NCBI GenBank assembly: GCA_031265955.1 | Contig: JAISBY010000010.1 | Coordinates: 434,001 to 498,000, forward strand | DNA from: Mycoplasmataceae bacterium | Lineage (GTDB): Bacteria; Bacillota_I; Bacilli_A; Mycoplasmatales; Mycoplasmoidaceae | Length of the DNA stretch: 64,000 nucleotides | Direction: 5' to 3' | The notes under the pieces: model-generated | The model's input: the letters and a program-made list of their open reading frames with translations, nothing else | Told to the model about the DNA's origin: nothing | Database searches by the model: none | Position numbers and translations under genes: made by a program | Part shown: positions 36,640 to 47,204 of the stretch, one piece after another | Numbering within the stretch: the stretch's first letter is position 1 | Layout of the letters: each line of letters starts with the position of its first letter

Positions 36640-39057
36640 TTAAAAAATAAAATTAAGAATTTTATTAGGTACATAAATAATTTTTTTGGGTTTACGTCCG
36701 TTGATAAAACGAATTATCTTAATATCTTTTAAAGCAATTAACTCCACTTGTGTTTGTGTATCATTTTTATTAATAATAATCGTTGTTCGCAGTTTTCCAT
36801 TTTCTTGGACTGGCAAAGTAATAACATCATCAATTGTCATCTTTTCATCATGTAACGGCCAAGTTTGTAATGAAATGGAATCTTCTTTTTTAAATACCTC
36901 GTGTCACAATTCCTCAGCAATGTGGGGCGCAAAACAAGAAAGCACGATTAAGAAACATTGAGCGTGTTCAGTATTTAACGATTTGTAATTGTAACATTCA
37001 TTAATGTAAATCATCATTTGTGAAATAGCGACATTGAAACTGCGTTCTTCAATTAAATTGGATACACGTTTTATGAATTTATGAAAAGCAATATTTAATG
37101 ATTTGCTTTTTTCATCAAGTTTATTTACAAATGTAATATTGTTCTCTTTGTATAAGCGATAAACTCGATCTAATCATTTACGCATACCATCAACACCACT
37201 ATCAGTTCATGCTAAAGAAGCGATAACCGGTCCCATAAACATTTCATACATTCTTAAAGCGTCAGCGCCATGAGTCGTTACAATTTCGTTAGGATTAACA
37301 ACATTCCCTTTAGATTTGGACATTTTTGCACCATCTGGTCCAAGAATCATTCCTTGATTGATAATCAATTGGAATGGTTCTTTCGTAGGTACAACACCAA
37401 TGTCGTATAAGAAGTGGTGTCAAAAACGACTATACAATAAATGTAAGACGGCATGCTCTTGACCACCGACATATAAATCAATTGGTAATCACTTTTTAAA
37501 TAGGGCACTTGCTTGTTTGCTGTCCAATGGTAAATATTCACCATTAGTTTGTTTCATTAAATAACCTAAATAATATCAACAAGAGCCAGCCCATTGTGGC
37601 ATAGTGTTAGTTTCACGACGGAAATGTTTCCCATTAATTTCAACGTCTAATCAATCTGCTAGGTTGGCTAACGGAGATTCGCCGGTATGTGATGGTTTAA
37701 TATTTGTTGCCTTTGGCAATAGTAATGGTAATTGTTTTACTAAATGCGGTTTTTGATTCCCATCAAAAATAATTGGAAATGGTTCGCCTCAATATCTTTG
37801 ACGGCTAAAAATTCAATCTTTCAATTTGTAAGTAATGTGTTCTTTTCCAATTTTATGTTCGATTAAGTAGTCAATGATTTTTTTGCTAGCGGCTTCATTG
37901 TGTAAACCATCAATCAATAGGGAATTAATGTGTATGCCATCGCCTTCGAAAGCTTTGTCTAGTCGTTCGGTTTTGATAATGAATTTGATTGGTAATTTAT
38001 ACTTTAAAGCAAATTCATAATCTCGTTGGTCATGAGCTGGTACACCCATTACCATCCCTGTAGCATATGAATTTAAAACATAATCAGCCACATAAATCGG
38101 TATTTGCTCATTATTAAACGGATTAATGGCATAGCTTCCGGTAAACACGCCAGTTTTGTCTTTTTCTAAATCCTTACGCTGTAAATCTGTTTTGGTTTTG
38201 GCTTTCTTAACATAAGTTTCAACTACTTTTTTATGCTCAACTGTTGTTAGTTTGCTTACTAATTCATTTTCGGGAGCAATACATAAAAAAGTTACACCAT
38301 AAATTGTGTCTGGTCTTGTTGTAAATACTTCGATTGGTGTTTTTGTAGAAGTTTCAAATTTAATTAAAGCGCCGATGGAACGTCCGATTCAATTACGTTG
38401 CATTAATTTCAAAGATTCAGGTCAGTCAACTTCGTCTAAACCTTCTAATAGCTTGTCGGCATACTTTGTAATTTTCAATACTCACTGACGCATTGGTTTC
38501 TTAATCACTGGGTGTTGACCACGTTCAGATACCATTTTACCATTAACAATTAAAACTTCTTCATTGGCCAATACCGTGCCTAGTTTTTCACACCAATTAA
38601 CTTCAATGTCTTTAATTTCTGCTAAACCATTTTCAAATAATTTGCTAAAAATTCATTGCGTTCATTTGTAATAATGAGGATCAGTGGTATTGACTTCTTT
38701 ATCATAATCATAACTAAATCCCATCATTTGTAATTGTTTGCGAAAGATGTCAATATTTTTTTTGGTAAAACTTTCTGGATCGTTTCCCGTATCGATTGCA
38801 TATTGCTCAGCTGGTAAACCAAAAGCATCTCATCCGATTGGATGCAACACATCAAACCCTTGCAATCTTTTATAGCGAGCAATAATATCGGTAGCAGTGT
38901 ATCCTTTAAGATGGCCTACGTGCAACCCTGAACCACTTGGATATGGGAACATATCTAGAACATAATATTTTTTATCACTGTTATTAACAAACTTATAAAC
39001 ATTGTTTTCATTTCAATATTTTTGTCAACGTTTCTCAATTAAATTATGATTGTACAT
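36640..39057 (-). CDS. leuS: Leucyl-tRNA synthetase
   Basis: 805 residues, the normal size. It charges tRNA-Leu and edits mischarged products. The class I HIGH motif lies in [14 protein letters not shown] (about residue 45), the zinc/editing region includes [14 protein letters not shown] and the editing aspartate region [13 protein letters not shown], and the KMSKS motif is in [14 protein letters not shown]. Many UGA codons are Trp. It is transcribed away from the micro-gene region. The C-terminal domain ends in [20 protein letters not shown]. Confidence 0.98.
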
Positions 39058-39147
39058 GCTTTTATAATTGTAGCATAGACAAACGATGTTCAATCATGGT
39101 AATTAGTTAAAAATATATGTTCGAAATGGTAAGCAAGATTTATTGCT

Positions 39148-39252
39148 ATGGATAAGAAAAAACCTGAAACCGCAGAAGAATGAATTGAATATTCTAAGGA
39201 ATGAACACTTGAATTATTAGGCTATCGAAATAAAGATAAAAATAAAAAATAA
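39148..39252 (+). CDS. Micro-gene A1 (34 aa), member of a duplicated pair
   Basis: MDKKKPETAEEWIEYSKEW, then a short LELLGYRNK tail, with two UGA as Trp. A second copy at 39545-39640 shares K-K-P-E-T-x-x-E-W-I and L-L-G-Y. Its stop (39250-39252) abuts the stop of a convergent gene (39253). The size and the conserved convergent layout suggest a toxin-antitoxin-like or regulatory pair, but no family is recognised. Confidence 0.5.
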
Positions 39253-39410
39253 TTATTTAGACCTTATTTTTAGTTCAGCTTTACTTTGTCATTCATTTTC
39301 TTTAGTTGATTTCAATACCAATATTGTAGCTTCTTGCAAACTATTGGCTTCTACCATTTTATTCGCAGACATAGTAGTTAAAATGGTAGCGGTAACATTA
39401 AATTTTTCAT
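39253..39410 (-). pseudogene. Micro-gene B1, frame off at an A run
   Basis: AGGAGG lies 7 nt before ATG 39410, but with five A after the ATG the frame stops after ten codons. With six A the frame gives 52 residues (MKKFNVTATILTTMSANKMV ... SKAELKIRSK), exactly the length of its paralogue at 39642-39800. The strong ribosome binding site and conserved body suggest a switchable or recently broken gene. Translation from the downstream ATG (MSANKMVE) would still give a shorter protein. Confidence 0.6.
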
Positions 39411-39544
39411 ATGTACTCCTCCTTTTCTTTAAATTGATGGAAAAGCAATAATAAACTAATAATCTAAAAAATCATTTCGTAATTTTTTCGAACTTTTTTC
39501 AGTTTAAAGTTTATTGGTAAAATGACTTTGATATAATTGCCTAT

Positions 39545-39640
39545 ATGAAAAGTAAAAAACCAGAAACTTTAAAAGAGTGAATAGCTGAATTTGATGAAGA
39601 AGCCTTCCGACTACTAGGCTACGGCAGAAAAAATCGCTAA
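39545..39640 (+). CDS. Micro-gene A2 (31 aa), member of a duplicated pair
   Basis: MKSKKPETLKEWIAEFDEEA, then FRLLGYGRKNR. TATAAT at 39532-39537 ends 7 nt before the ATG, so the message is probably leaderless. It is paralogous to the gene at 39148 and converges on the gene at 39642 with 1 nt between the stops. Function unknown. Confidence 0.5.
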
Positions 39641-39641
39641 T

Positions 39642-39800
39642 TTATTTAGCATTTGTTTTTAATTCGGATTTGGAAACCCATTCCTCACGTTTTGCGGATT
39701 TCAAAGCTTTCTGAGTAGCATCTTCTAAATCAATAGCTTCTACAATCATAGCAAGAGTTTTAGTCATCACTAATGTCATGCTAACTTTAATTTTGCTCAT
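39642..39800 (-). CDS. Micro-gene B2 (52 aa), intact paralogue of B1
   Basis: Starts at ATG 39800 with AAGGAGG 5 nt upstream. The sequence MSKIKVSMTLVMTKTLAMIV is followed by a helical part, EDATQKALKSAKREEWVSK. It resembles B1 through ATQKALKS/ATILVLKS and SKSELK/SKAELK. It may form a small alpha/beta protein, but no family is recognised. The 5' flanks of B1 and B2 share an AT-rich block with runs of T, so the whole unit of about 390 bp was duplicated. Confidence 0.6.
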   Translation of the reverse strand: MSKIKVSMTLVMTKTLAMIVEAIDLEDATQKALKSAKREEWVSKSELKTNAK

Positions 39801-39902
39801 ATTCCTCCTTGTTTTTTAATATAGATATGCAATAATAATCTAAAAATTCGAAAAACCATTTCGTTGTTTTTTCGGATTTTTTTCGGTTTTGATTTATTTG
39901 AA

Positions 39903-41297
39903 TTAATGCAATTTACTTGTTACTTTATGTGGCATGTCACTAGAATCGTAGTTATTGTTCATTACACTATTAATGGCCTTAGTCATTAATTTATTGACTT
40001 CTCTAGAATTAAAACGTTCACCATCAGTTAGAATCTCTTCAGTTTCAAACTTAATCGTTTCACGTTTTACACCGCCAGTTTTATAATCACTATCAACTGT
40101 TTTGTATTCAGTAAAATTAATGAAATCTTCGTTTGCAGAAGTTTGGTTAAAATTCTTGTCTTCCACAGTTTCACCAAAATTAATGGCTGGTGCTTCTTCA
40201 ATCGGTAGAACTTCATCACTCGCCGATACTAGATACGAAGCTTTTAAACCATCAAAGCTTTCGTCGGTTACATAATCAATCCCATGTACTAATGTTAAAG
40301 AGTTGTCTTTAGTCACATCTTTGAAAATATTACGAATGTCATTAGTAACTGATGAAGGTACTTTCGTACTAATCCTCAAGTTCATCAAAATCTTGATGTT
40401 ACCTGTTTTAATGTTTACATCGGTAAAACTGGCTTTCATGCTTCTTTTAATGGCTTCATCTAGTGCTTTATGGGAATATTCTGTTTTCAATTCAAAAGTT
40501 CCAGCCATAAAGGTTTTGTGAGCTTTAAAGAAGTTTCTCACATCGGAAAAATCTAGGTTCATGTTTGAGGCACTATCAACCATATCAACAATGTCGCTAA
40601 CAACACTGCTAACTTCGATATTGGCTTTCTCAAAAGCATTCACGAACGAAATACTTTTATCGTTATTAATAATACGGTCATTACTAATCTTAGTAATCGA
40701 ATCAACTTCGTCTTTTAGGACGTCAAAACTATTTAAAGCGTTTTCATAAACGTTGTGTCCTTCAGCATTAACGGAAGGGAAATTCACGATCGCAATCGTC
40801 AAAATACCTAATTGGTTGGCAATCTTGGCAATTTCTGGTGAAGCACCACTTCCAGTACCTTTGCCCAAACCAGCCACTAAAAACAAAATATCAGTATTTT
40901 CTAGAACAGAACGAATATCATTTGTTGCTTCATCAACTGAAGCTTTACCAATGAGTGGATCGCCACCGCTACCAGCGCCACGTAGTGTTTTTTTACCTAG
41001 TAGATACACATTGGTTAAACCTTGGATTCGTTTCAATGCTTTAAAGTCGGTATTAAGCGCATATAAGTTTACATTCTCTGGTCAACTTCGTGCACTAATC
41101 ATGTAATCAATTACATTACATCCAGCACCACCAACACCGAAAACTTTTACACGAAAATTACCAAGTGTGTCAGTGTCATCATCTAAATTACTAAGCAAAC
41201 CATTAGTTTTACCATTAACATCAATTTTCTTGTCAAACAAATCATGTTCTTCTGGAACTTTGACTTGATTAATAATATCTTTCAAAATACTTGCCAT
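39903..41297 (-). CDS. ftsZ: Cell division protein FtsZ, divergent
   Basis: 464 residues. FtsZ is the tubulin-like GTPase that forms the division ring. The N-terminal T1 loop FGVGGAGCNVIDYM is near residue 53; the T4 signature is AGLGKGTGSGASPEI (about 142-156), where family members have GGGTGTGAAP; the GTP-contact NALNSFDVLK and the T7 region follow. An acidic N-terminal extension of about 45 residues and a C-terminal tail of about 130 unconserved residues are present. UGA at 41079 is Trp. It starts 4 nt after the ftsA stop (GGAGA ribosome binding site inside ftsA). Last gene of the mraZ-rsmH-ftsA-ftsZ cluster. Confidence 0.92.
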
Positions 41298-41300
41298 ACA

Positions 41301-42572
41301 TTAATCTCCTAATTTCGCCGCTCATTTGGTGGAAATGATTCCTAACCTTACTCACAAGTTTTGTTTGAATTGATAGTTAGAAGCCTTTTGCGATAAAAAC
41401 GGATCAATACTATAAGTATGATAATCTCTGGTAGTAGTTTGGTGGTTGTAGGTGTAAGCTGCTGCTGCTAACATGTTATTTACAGCATAATCTTCCAAAC
41501 CGATAACGGTGTTAGTTAATATTTCTACTGGAATACTTTGGATGGTAGTAATTGGACAAGCTTCTTTAAAAGCGTAAGTTAAGGCATCCACAACATTTAA
41601 ATAAACTTTATTAAAGTTGGAATGACATTTTTCCTTTAAACTGGCTAATTCAACTTCAATATCTTTGAACAAACGCTTGCTAGTAATCTTTAAAGCGGTA
41701 GATAATGATTTGACATTGGCTTCGCTGATTGTCAAAAATTCATCAGAGTATTTATGCAGTAATGTTGTGTCTTCGTTAACATTCGCTAAAATATCCAAAG
41801 ATTCAATCATTGGCAAAATGTTGGTAGATGTAGGAATACCAAGGATTTTTTTGACTTCAGCTAAATATCAATTGCCACCTTTTGGGATGGTGATAATCGC
41901 TTTGACATCACCGTTCTTGTTGTACAAATTAATAATAGTAGAAGTGGTTTTCACATCAATGACAACACCATCAATCCCGGTTCCGTTCACTAAAACCCCT
42001 AAACATAAACTATTGCAGGTAATCCCTAATACATTACCACCAAATTGTTTCACGAGATCAGAAAATTGATCCACAATTTTACGTGAAGCAACTAGTCCTA
42101 CATAGTCAAAACTAATCTTTTTGCCAATGTCACCTTCTGGGAAAGTTTGTGAAAATTTATTATCCAAATATCATCCAGTCGGATGAATTTTAAGCATGTA
42201 TTGATTTTCATCACGTTTTGCTAACAATAGTTTTTCAGCATAATTGTTAGCGTGATCTTCAGTTAAATTTTCAAATACCAATGATTCCGGACTGCGTCCT
42301 TCAATGGATTTAATTGGCAAGCAAGAGATATTAATAATATAGCGTTTAATATTCAAACCAAGAAAGCTGTCAGCGTTACTAACTAAATTACGAAGTTTAT
42401 CTACTAAATTTTCATAGTTGATAAAAGCAATGTTTTCGTCTAAATAAGTGTGTTCAACACTATTAAAATACAAACAATTAACTTTGTGTTCCTTGGAATT
42501 TTCAATTACCAACAAGTTAATCTTATTGCGTTCAAACGAAATAATAGCGTAAACTCTTTCTAGTTTGTACAT
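41301..42572 (-). CDS. ftsA: FtsA-like division protein
   Basis: 423 residues in the position of ftsA, directly before ftsZ. FtsA is an actin-fold protein that tethers FtsZ to the membrane. The fold is suggested by VYAIISFERNKINLLVIEN (phosphate-1-like strand), DGVVIDVKTTSTIINLY (phosphate-2-like strand) and NMLAAAAYTYNHQ; the match to family motifs is weak, as in other mollicutes. The C-terminus ends STKWAAKLGD, like the amphipathic membrane-targeting helix of FtsA (usually K-W-F-K-K-h). UGA is Trp at several places. Start at 42572, two codons after the previous gene's stop. Confidence 0.75.
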
Positions 42573-42576
42573 AAAC

Positions 42577-42711
42577 CTACTCTTTTTGTTTCTCCTCAGA
42601 TATATCTAAATCCTCAAGATTGATACGTGTAGTTGGTGCTACTTTCACTTTTTCAATCCATTCATTTTCATCTTTAAGGTTTACCTTAATGGTTTTATTT
42701 TCTTTCTTCAT
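42577..42711 (-). CDS. Small hypothetical protein in the division cluster (44 aa)
   Basis: MKKENKTIKVNLKDENEWIE, then an acidic tail (EDLDISEEKQKE). It lies in the slot between rsmH and ftsA where ftsL often sits, but has no membrane segment. Start ATG 42711 overlaps the rsmH end region (rsmH stop at 42713), and AGGAG within it serves ftsA. Probably a real coupled gene of unknown function. Confidence 0.6.
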   Translation of the reverse strand: MKKENKTIKVNLKDENEWIEKVKVAPTTRINLEDLDISEEKQKE

Positions 42712-42712
42712 A

Positions 42713-43645
42713 TTATTTCCTTTCAATCACTCTTAATTTTGCCGAACGAGCTCTTCGGTTTCTAGCAATTTCTGCTTCGGTGGGAACAACTGGGTGTTTA
42801 GTAATCAATTCAAAGTTAACTGTATCGTTCATAATGGGAACTTCTTTGGGAATTTGTGATGATGACATTCTTAAAAATTCATGTTTCACAATCCGATCTT
42901 CTAAAGAATGGAAACTAATTACTGCCATTCTGCCTTGTGAAGCTAATAAGTCAAAAGCATGCTTCAATAATTGTTTGATGTTTCTTAGTTCATCATTAAC
43001 TGCAATCCGCAACGCTTGAAAATAATTTCGAGCTGGATGTTTTTTCTCGTGTAGTTTAGCTGGTGGGACACTGTCTTTAATAATCTTTACTAACTCTAGT
43101 GTAGTGTCAATTGATTTGTGTTTACGATATTCAAGAATACCATTAACAACCGCTTTACTATTGTAAATTTCACCATAATAACCAAAAATATCATAAAGCT
43201 GTTTAGCATCATAATTATTAACGATAAAGCGTGCATCCAATTTTTGGTTTTGATTCATACGCATATCTAATGGTCCGTCGTTGTGGTAGCTAAAGCCTCT
43301 TGTAGGATCATCGAACATTGGACTAGAAACACCCAAATCAACGAGAATACCATTGACAGCTACAATTTGTAAATCACGCATAACGGATTGTAATTCACTA
43401 AAATTCTTACAAATGGTTTGTACTCTTTTGTCAGAACTAAATAATTTATTTAAGCAATCAACGGCAGTTTGATCTTGATCAATACAAATTAATTTTCCTT
43501 TTTGATCCAACCTGTCAAGGATTACTTTGCTATGTCCACCAAGCCCCGCGGTACAGTCCACATAAATACCATTGGGTTTAATGTTTAGTAAATCAATGGT
43601 TTCTGTAAGAAGGACAGGAATGTGGGTACTATTTGTTGGAATCAT
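42713..43645 (-). CDS. rsmH: 16S rRNA m4C1402 N4-methyltransferase
   Basis: 310 residues, normal RsmH (MraW) length. It methylates N4 of C1402 in 16S rRNA. The motifs are HIPVLLTETIDLL at the N-terminus, the SAM-binding YVDCTAGLGGHSK, GILVDLGVSSPMFDDPTRGF and RMAVISFHSLEDRIVKHEF near the C-terminus. Its ATG (43645) lies inside the 3' end of mraZ, a 17-bp overlap typical of this cluster. No UGA is needed in the frame. Confidence 0.97.
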   Translation of the reverse strand: MIPTNSTHIPVLLTETIDLLNIKPNGIYVDCTAGLGGHSKVILDRLDQKGKLICIDQDQTAVDCLNKLFSSDKRVQTICKNFSELQSVMRDLQIVAVNGILVDLGVSSPMFDDPTRGFSYHNDGPLDMRMNQNQKLDARFIVNNYDAKQLYDIFGYYGEIYNSKAVVNGILEYRKHKSIDTTLELVKIIKDSVPPAKLHEKKHPARNYFQALRIAVNDELRNIKQLLKHAFDLLASQGRMAVISFHSLEDRIVKHEFLRMSSSQIPKEVPIMNDTVNFELITKHPVVPTEAEIARNRRARSAKLRVIERK

Positions 43646-44063
43646 CTAATCGCTCCGCAATTGTTTCGTACATTGGTGATGTATCTTTTTGAAATTTCAA
43701 ATACTTGCTTTCGCTTCAAATTTCAATTTTATTACCGACACCAATGATTACGGTATTCTTGACAAGTTGAGCCGCACTAATTAATTCGTTAGGTACAAGA
43801 ATACGTTTAGCGCTATCAATCTCCACATCGTGAGAATTAGCAAAATAGATACGTGATGCGTTACGGCTATCTTTTTTATTCTCTGAATATTGGCTTAGAT
43901 ATTGGTAACGCTTTTCAAATTCCTCTGGCGTTCTAATTTCCAAACAGCCTTCAAATCCCTTACTTAAGAAAATATGCTTAGGTAACTTAGCAATAAATTT
44001 TGACGGTAAAGTCAAACGATTTTTATCATCAAGATTATGCTTGTAAGTTCCTAGAAATATCAT
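43629..44063 (-). CDS. mraZ: MraZ transcriptional regulator
   Basis: 144 residues, the usual size. MraZ is an AbrB-like ring-forming DNA-binding protein that controls the division cluster. ATG 44063 is chosen because it gives the family start MIFLGTYKHNLDDKNRLTLP; a longer in-frame start (44090) would lie upstream of the operator. The second repeat is seen in RIYFANSHDVEIDSAKRILVP. UGA at 43718 is Trp and extends the protein by 29 residues. The promoter region holds AAAGTGG direct repeats (44064-44083), the known mollicute MraZ site, so autoregulation is likely. Confidence 0.95.
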
Positions 44064-44093
44064 CTTCCACTTTCTCCCACTTTGTAACACTAA
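44064..44093 (-). promoter_or_regulatory. MraZ operator (direct AAAGTGG repeats)
   Basis: On the minus strand AAAGTGGGAG and AAAGTGGAAG are tandem 10-mers (44074-44083 and 44064-44073), preceded by a weaker TTAGTGTTAC (44084-44093). MraZ of mollicutes is known to bind AAAGTG(T/G)-type repeats with this 10-bp period. They sit directly before the mraZ ATG and contain the ribosome binding site, so binding could block transcription or translation start. Confidence 0.85.
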
Positions 44094-44131
44094 ACATTAT
44101 ATACATACAATAAGAAAAATACAATTATTTT

Positions 44132-44166
44132 TAAAAAAAATTAATGCACTCTTTAGAGTGCATTAA
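44132..44166 (-). terminator. Intrinsic terminator between peptidase operon and division cluster
   Basis: TTAATGCACTC (44141-44151) pairs with GAGTGCATTAA (44156-44166), an 11-bp stem with a 4-nt loop, followed on the minus strand by a run of T (44132-44140). It ends transcripts of the peptidase operon before mraZ. Confidence 0.9.
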
Positions 44167-44185
44167 GAATTTATTGATTTTCCTA

Positions 44186-44216
44186 ATAAAAACACCTTAA
44201 TTCTATGAATTAAGGT
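44186..44216 (-). terminator. Second terminator-like hairpin after the peptidase operon
   Basis: ACCTTAATTC (44194-44203) and GAATTAAGGT (44207-44216) form a 10-bp stem with a 3-nt loop; on the minus strand GTTTTTA follows. It acts in tandem with the terminator at 44132. Confidence 0.8.
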
Positions 44217-44236
44217 TGATAAATATTAGGAATTTT

Positions 44237-44338
44237 TTAGTGTAAATAAACGATTGTTAGAACCATACCAATAATAACGATTACTAAAATGCTTAGTGAA
44301 ACAATTAAAGTAATTTTTTGTTTTTTAGCAATCGCCAT
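44237..44338 (-). CDS. Single-span micro-membrane protein (33 aa)
   Basis: MAIAKKQKITLIVSLSILVI and the following VIIGMVLTIVYLH form one membrane helix after a basic N-terminus. Its ATG overlaps the preceding stop (TAATG at 44336-44340), so it is translationally coupled to the aminopeptidase. Last gene of the operon, before two terminators. It could be a small membrane subunit; function unknown. Confidence 0.6.
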   Translation of the reverse strand: MAIAKKQKITLIVSLSILVIVIIGMVLTIVYLH

Positions 44339-45696
44339 TATTTGTACGCTTTCGCAAAATTAAACAATGTTTTGAATAAAGCCGGAACTGATTGTTTCTT
44401 AAATTCAGTAGAACCAGCGATATCGGCATGAATGAAATTAGTATCTTTTGCAAATAGATTTAAAAATTCTGCTGCTGTGTTAGAACTGCCTTTTCTACCA
44501 GCACTAATGTTAGCCATATCAGCAATTCTAGAATTATTGATTATCTCTTTTTGGAAAACATCGTGAAGCGGCATACGTCAAATTAATTCTGGCGCTTGCT
44601 CGGCAGCAGTTTTTAAAATAGCTCATTCTGCTTCGTCTGTTGCTCAAATACCAGTATATAAGTCTCCGAGCGCCACGAGAATGGCTCCGGTTAGTGTAGC
44701 CACTGTTACAATGGTATTTGCCTTCAAATCCCTTTTTGCATAAGTAATGCCATCCGCTAGTGCCAAACGTCCTTCTGCATCAGTGTTTAAAATTTCTACA
44801 GTTCGTCCATCATATGAAGTTAATACATCATTAACACGGTAAGCATGTGGACCAATGTCGTTGCTAGTAATTGTAGCCACACCAACGACATTAGTTTCAA
44901 TTTTTAATTTAGCCAAAGCATAAATATTGGCCAAGGTGATGGCTGCACCACTCATATCCATATGCATTCCAGTCATAAACTCACCAGGTTTTAAATTTAA
45001 ACCACCAGTATCGAAGGTTAATCCTTTACCAACTAAAGCAAGTTTATTCTTTTTGGGAGCATTGTTATATTCAACAACAATAATTCTTGGTTTATTCTCT
45101 TTTGGGGAAACTTGACCAACAGCGGTAATTAAACCCATTTTCTTTTTAAGCAATTGATCATTATGAAGCACTGATAATTTAATTTTTGGCATGCCTTGAA
45201 ATTTGCTTTTAATGATTTTTTCAAAATTATCAGCTGTTAAATAATTACCAGGCATATCCATTAATTTTTTAGCAAAACTTTCCGCCTCAGCACTTACTTG
45301 TGCGACTTTTACGAACTTCCCATATTTTGTTAAATCCACAATGAAATTATGTTGGTGAGTTGGTGTTTTATTAATGGTTTTTAATGAGTACTTTTCAGTT
45401 GTAAAAGCATCGGCTGAAAAAATGGCGTTTAATACCGCTTGCTTGTCTTCTGGTTTTGTAAAGAAACTTAGAAAACTATTAATGTCTACATTAATAGAAT
45501 TTTTTTGATTGTGCATAAAGCTTAAAAAACTATGATTAAAAGAAGGCAAATAAACACAATCACAAAGTGGTCAATAAATTGTTTTACCATCTGTAAAAAA
45601 TTCACCACATTTTTTGTGATTTTTATTTAATTTATCCTTAGTAGAAATTGCTACTAATGTGAGTTCATATTTCTTAGTTTGATTTATTACTGACAT
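44338..45696 (-). CDS. pepA: Leucyl aminopeptidase, M17 family (copy 1)
   Basis: 452 residues. M17 enzymes remove N-terminal amino acids from peptides using two metal ions. The catalytic segments are LVGKGLTFDTGGLNLKP (Lys and Asp ligands), HMDMSGAA, and the signature NTDAEGRLALADG with the metal-binding Asp and Glu; all ligands are present. UGA is Trp at 44575 and elsewhere. The start at 45696 gives a cytoplasmic protein. It is one of four peptidases in the 44.2-49.6 kb operon; amino-acid supply from imported peptides is the likely role. Confidence 0.95.
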
Positions 45697-45737
45697 AATA
45701 CCTTTAATTGTAAATAATTAATGAAATAATATTTATC

Positions 45738-47204
45738 TTATTTGAATTTTTTATATTTTTTAATATGTGCTAAAAAATTTTTCATCTCGCTTATGACGTC
45801 ATACACAGAAGCAACATTTAATTTTTCGCTGATACTATGTGGATTTAAATTTTCGGCTCCATATGAAAAAGCACCCACAATTGTCGGTATTTTATCAATT
45901 AATACGGCAGGTTCTAAACCTCCAGAAGAAAAAGTGAAAGATAATATTTTTTTAAATTCATTTTTTAGAAATTTTTGAAAGGCCAAACCAAAATTATTGT
46001 CCTTTGTTTCTATCGGTCATCCTTTTGTGTTGTTACTAATGTCAACTTCTCCATTAGACGATTTGATAATTTGTGCTATCTGGTTACATAATTGAAATTT
46101 CTGCGATTCAAATAGCGCTCGACATTTAATGGCTATGCGACAATTTTGGTTAGTTAAATAAATGCTCTCAATATTTGATGAACATTCCGTTTTTTGATAA
46201 AGAATATTAAATGTTTGCTGTCCATCTGGTAATGTATATATTAAATTAATGATTGCCATTGAATCTGACGTTGCAATCATTTGAGCATCAGTTTTCTTTA
46301 CCATATTCACAGATAATTGGATGTGATTTTCTACGCGATAAATTTCTTTTAACTGTTTATAAATGATGTTTATTTTTGCTTTTATTTTTAAAACATCTCT
46401 TTTATCTATTGCAATAAAAGCACAACATGATGTTGGGATTTGCATTTCTATTGATGAGCTTAAAAAATTAATTAGATTAAGATCAAAACAACTTTTTAGA
46501 TTGAATAAAATATATCCCATTCCTTTAAAAGCATTTAAATGATTAAATTTTGCTTGTTGCGCGCTATGTCCACCTAATAAGTCAAATAATTTGATAGACA
46601 TAATTACTTTATGTGATGGAATCTGTATTTTTTTCAATTTTAATTTTGCATCAATTTGAACTGCGCCATTGCAACCTATAGTAATGTTTTTATTACTACT
46701 ATCAAAATTAATAAGATATTGCCCTCGAATAAAATTGGAATTTATATTTTTAGCACCAATCAAGCCTATTTCTTCTTGTGTTGTAATAATAATTTCTAAC
46801 GGTCCATGTCGATAGGATTTATCAGTTGCTAACGCCATAATAATCGCTACTCCAGAAGCGTTATCCGCTCCTAGATTAGTTTCTTTGGCATATAAATACC
46901 CATTTTTGTATAAAGGAACAATAGGATTGTTATCAAAGTTATGATTGGACGTTGCTGATTTAACAGCTACCATATCGGCATGAGCTTGTAAAATTATGAT
47001 CGGTTCTTTCTCAAAACCTTTAGATGGTTGTATTTTGGCCATTAAATTTCCAGCTTCGTCTATTTCTGTCATTATTTGATGCCTAACAAAAACATTTTTT
47101 ATATATTGAATAACTTGTCGCTCGTTTTTGCTAACTCTTGGTATGGCTGAAATAGCATAAAAATATTTTCATATTGGATCATTTAGTGAAAATTTCTTAT
47201 GCAT
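45738..47204 (-). CDS. M20 family dipeptidase, PepD-like (Xaa-His dipeptidase type)
   Basis: 488 residues, the PepD size. Metal-binding motifs are QAHADMVAV, LGADNASGVA and TQEEIGLIGA; the tail carries the K-G-W-P-I and L-E-P-A-V-L blocks of the family (CVxG loops are degenerate). It hydrolyses dipeptides such as Xaa-His in relatives. The start at 47204 is chosen over 47072 because it adds the conserved N-terminus (LNDPIWKYFYAISAIPRVSKNE). It overlaps the previous aminopeptidase by 8 bp. UGA is Trp at 46017. Confidence 0.85.
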
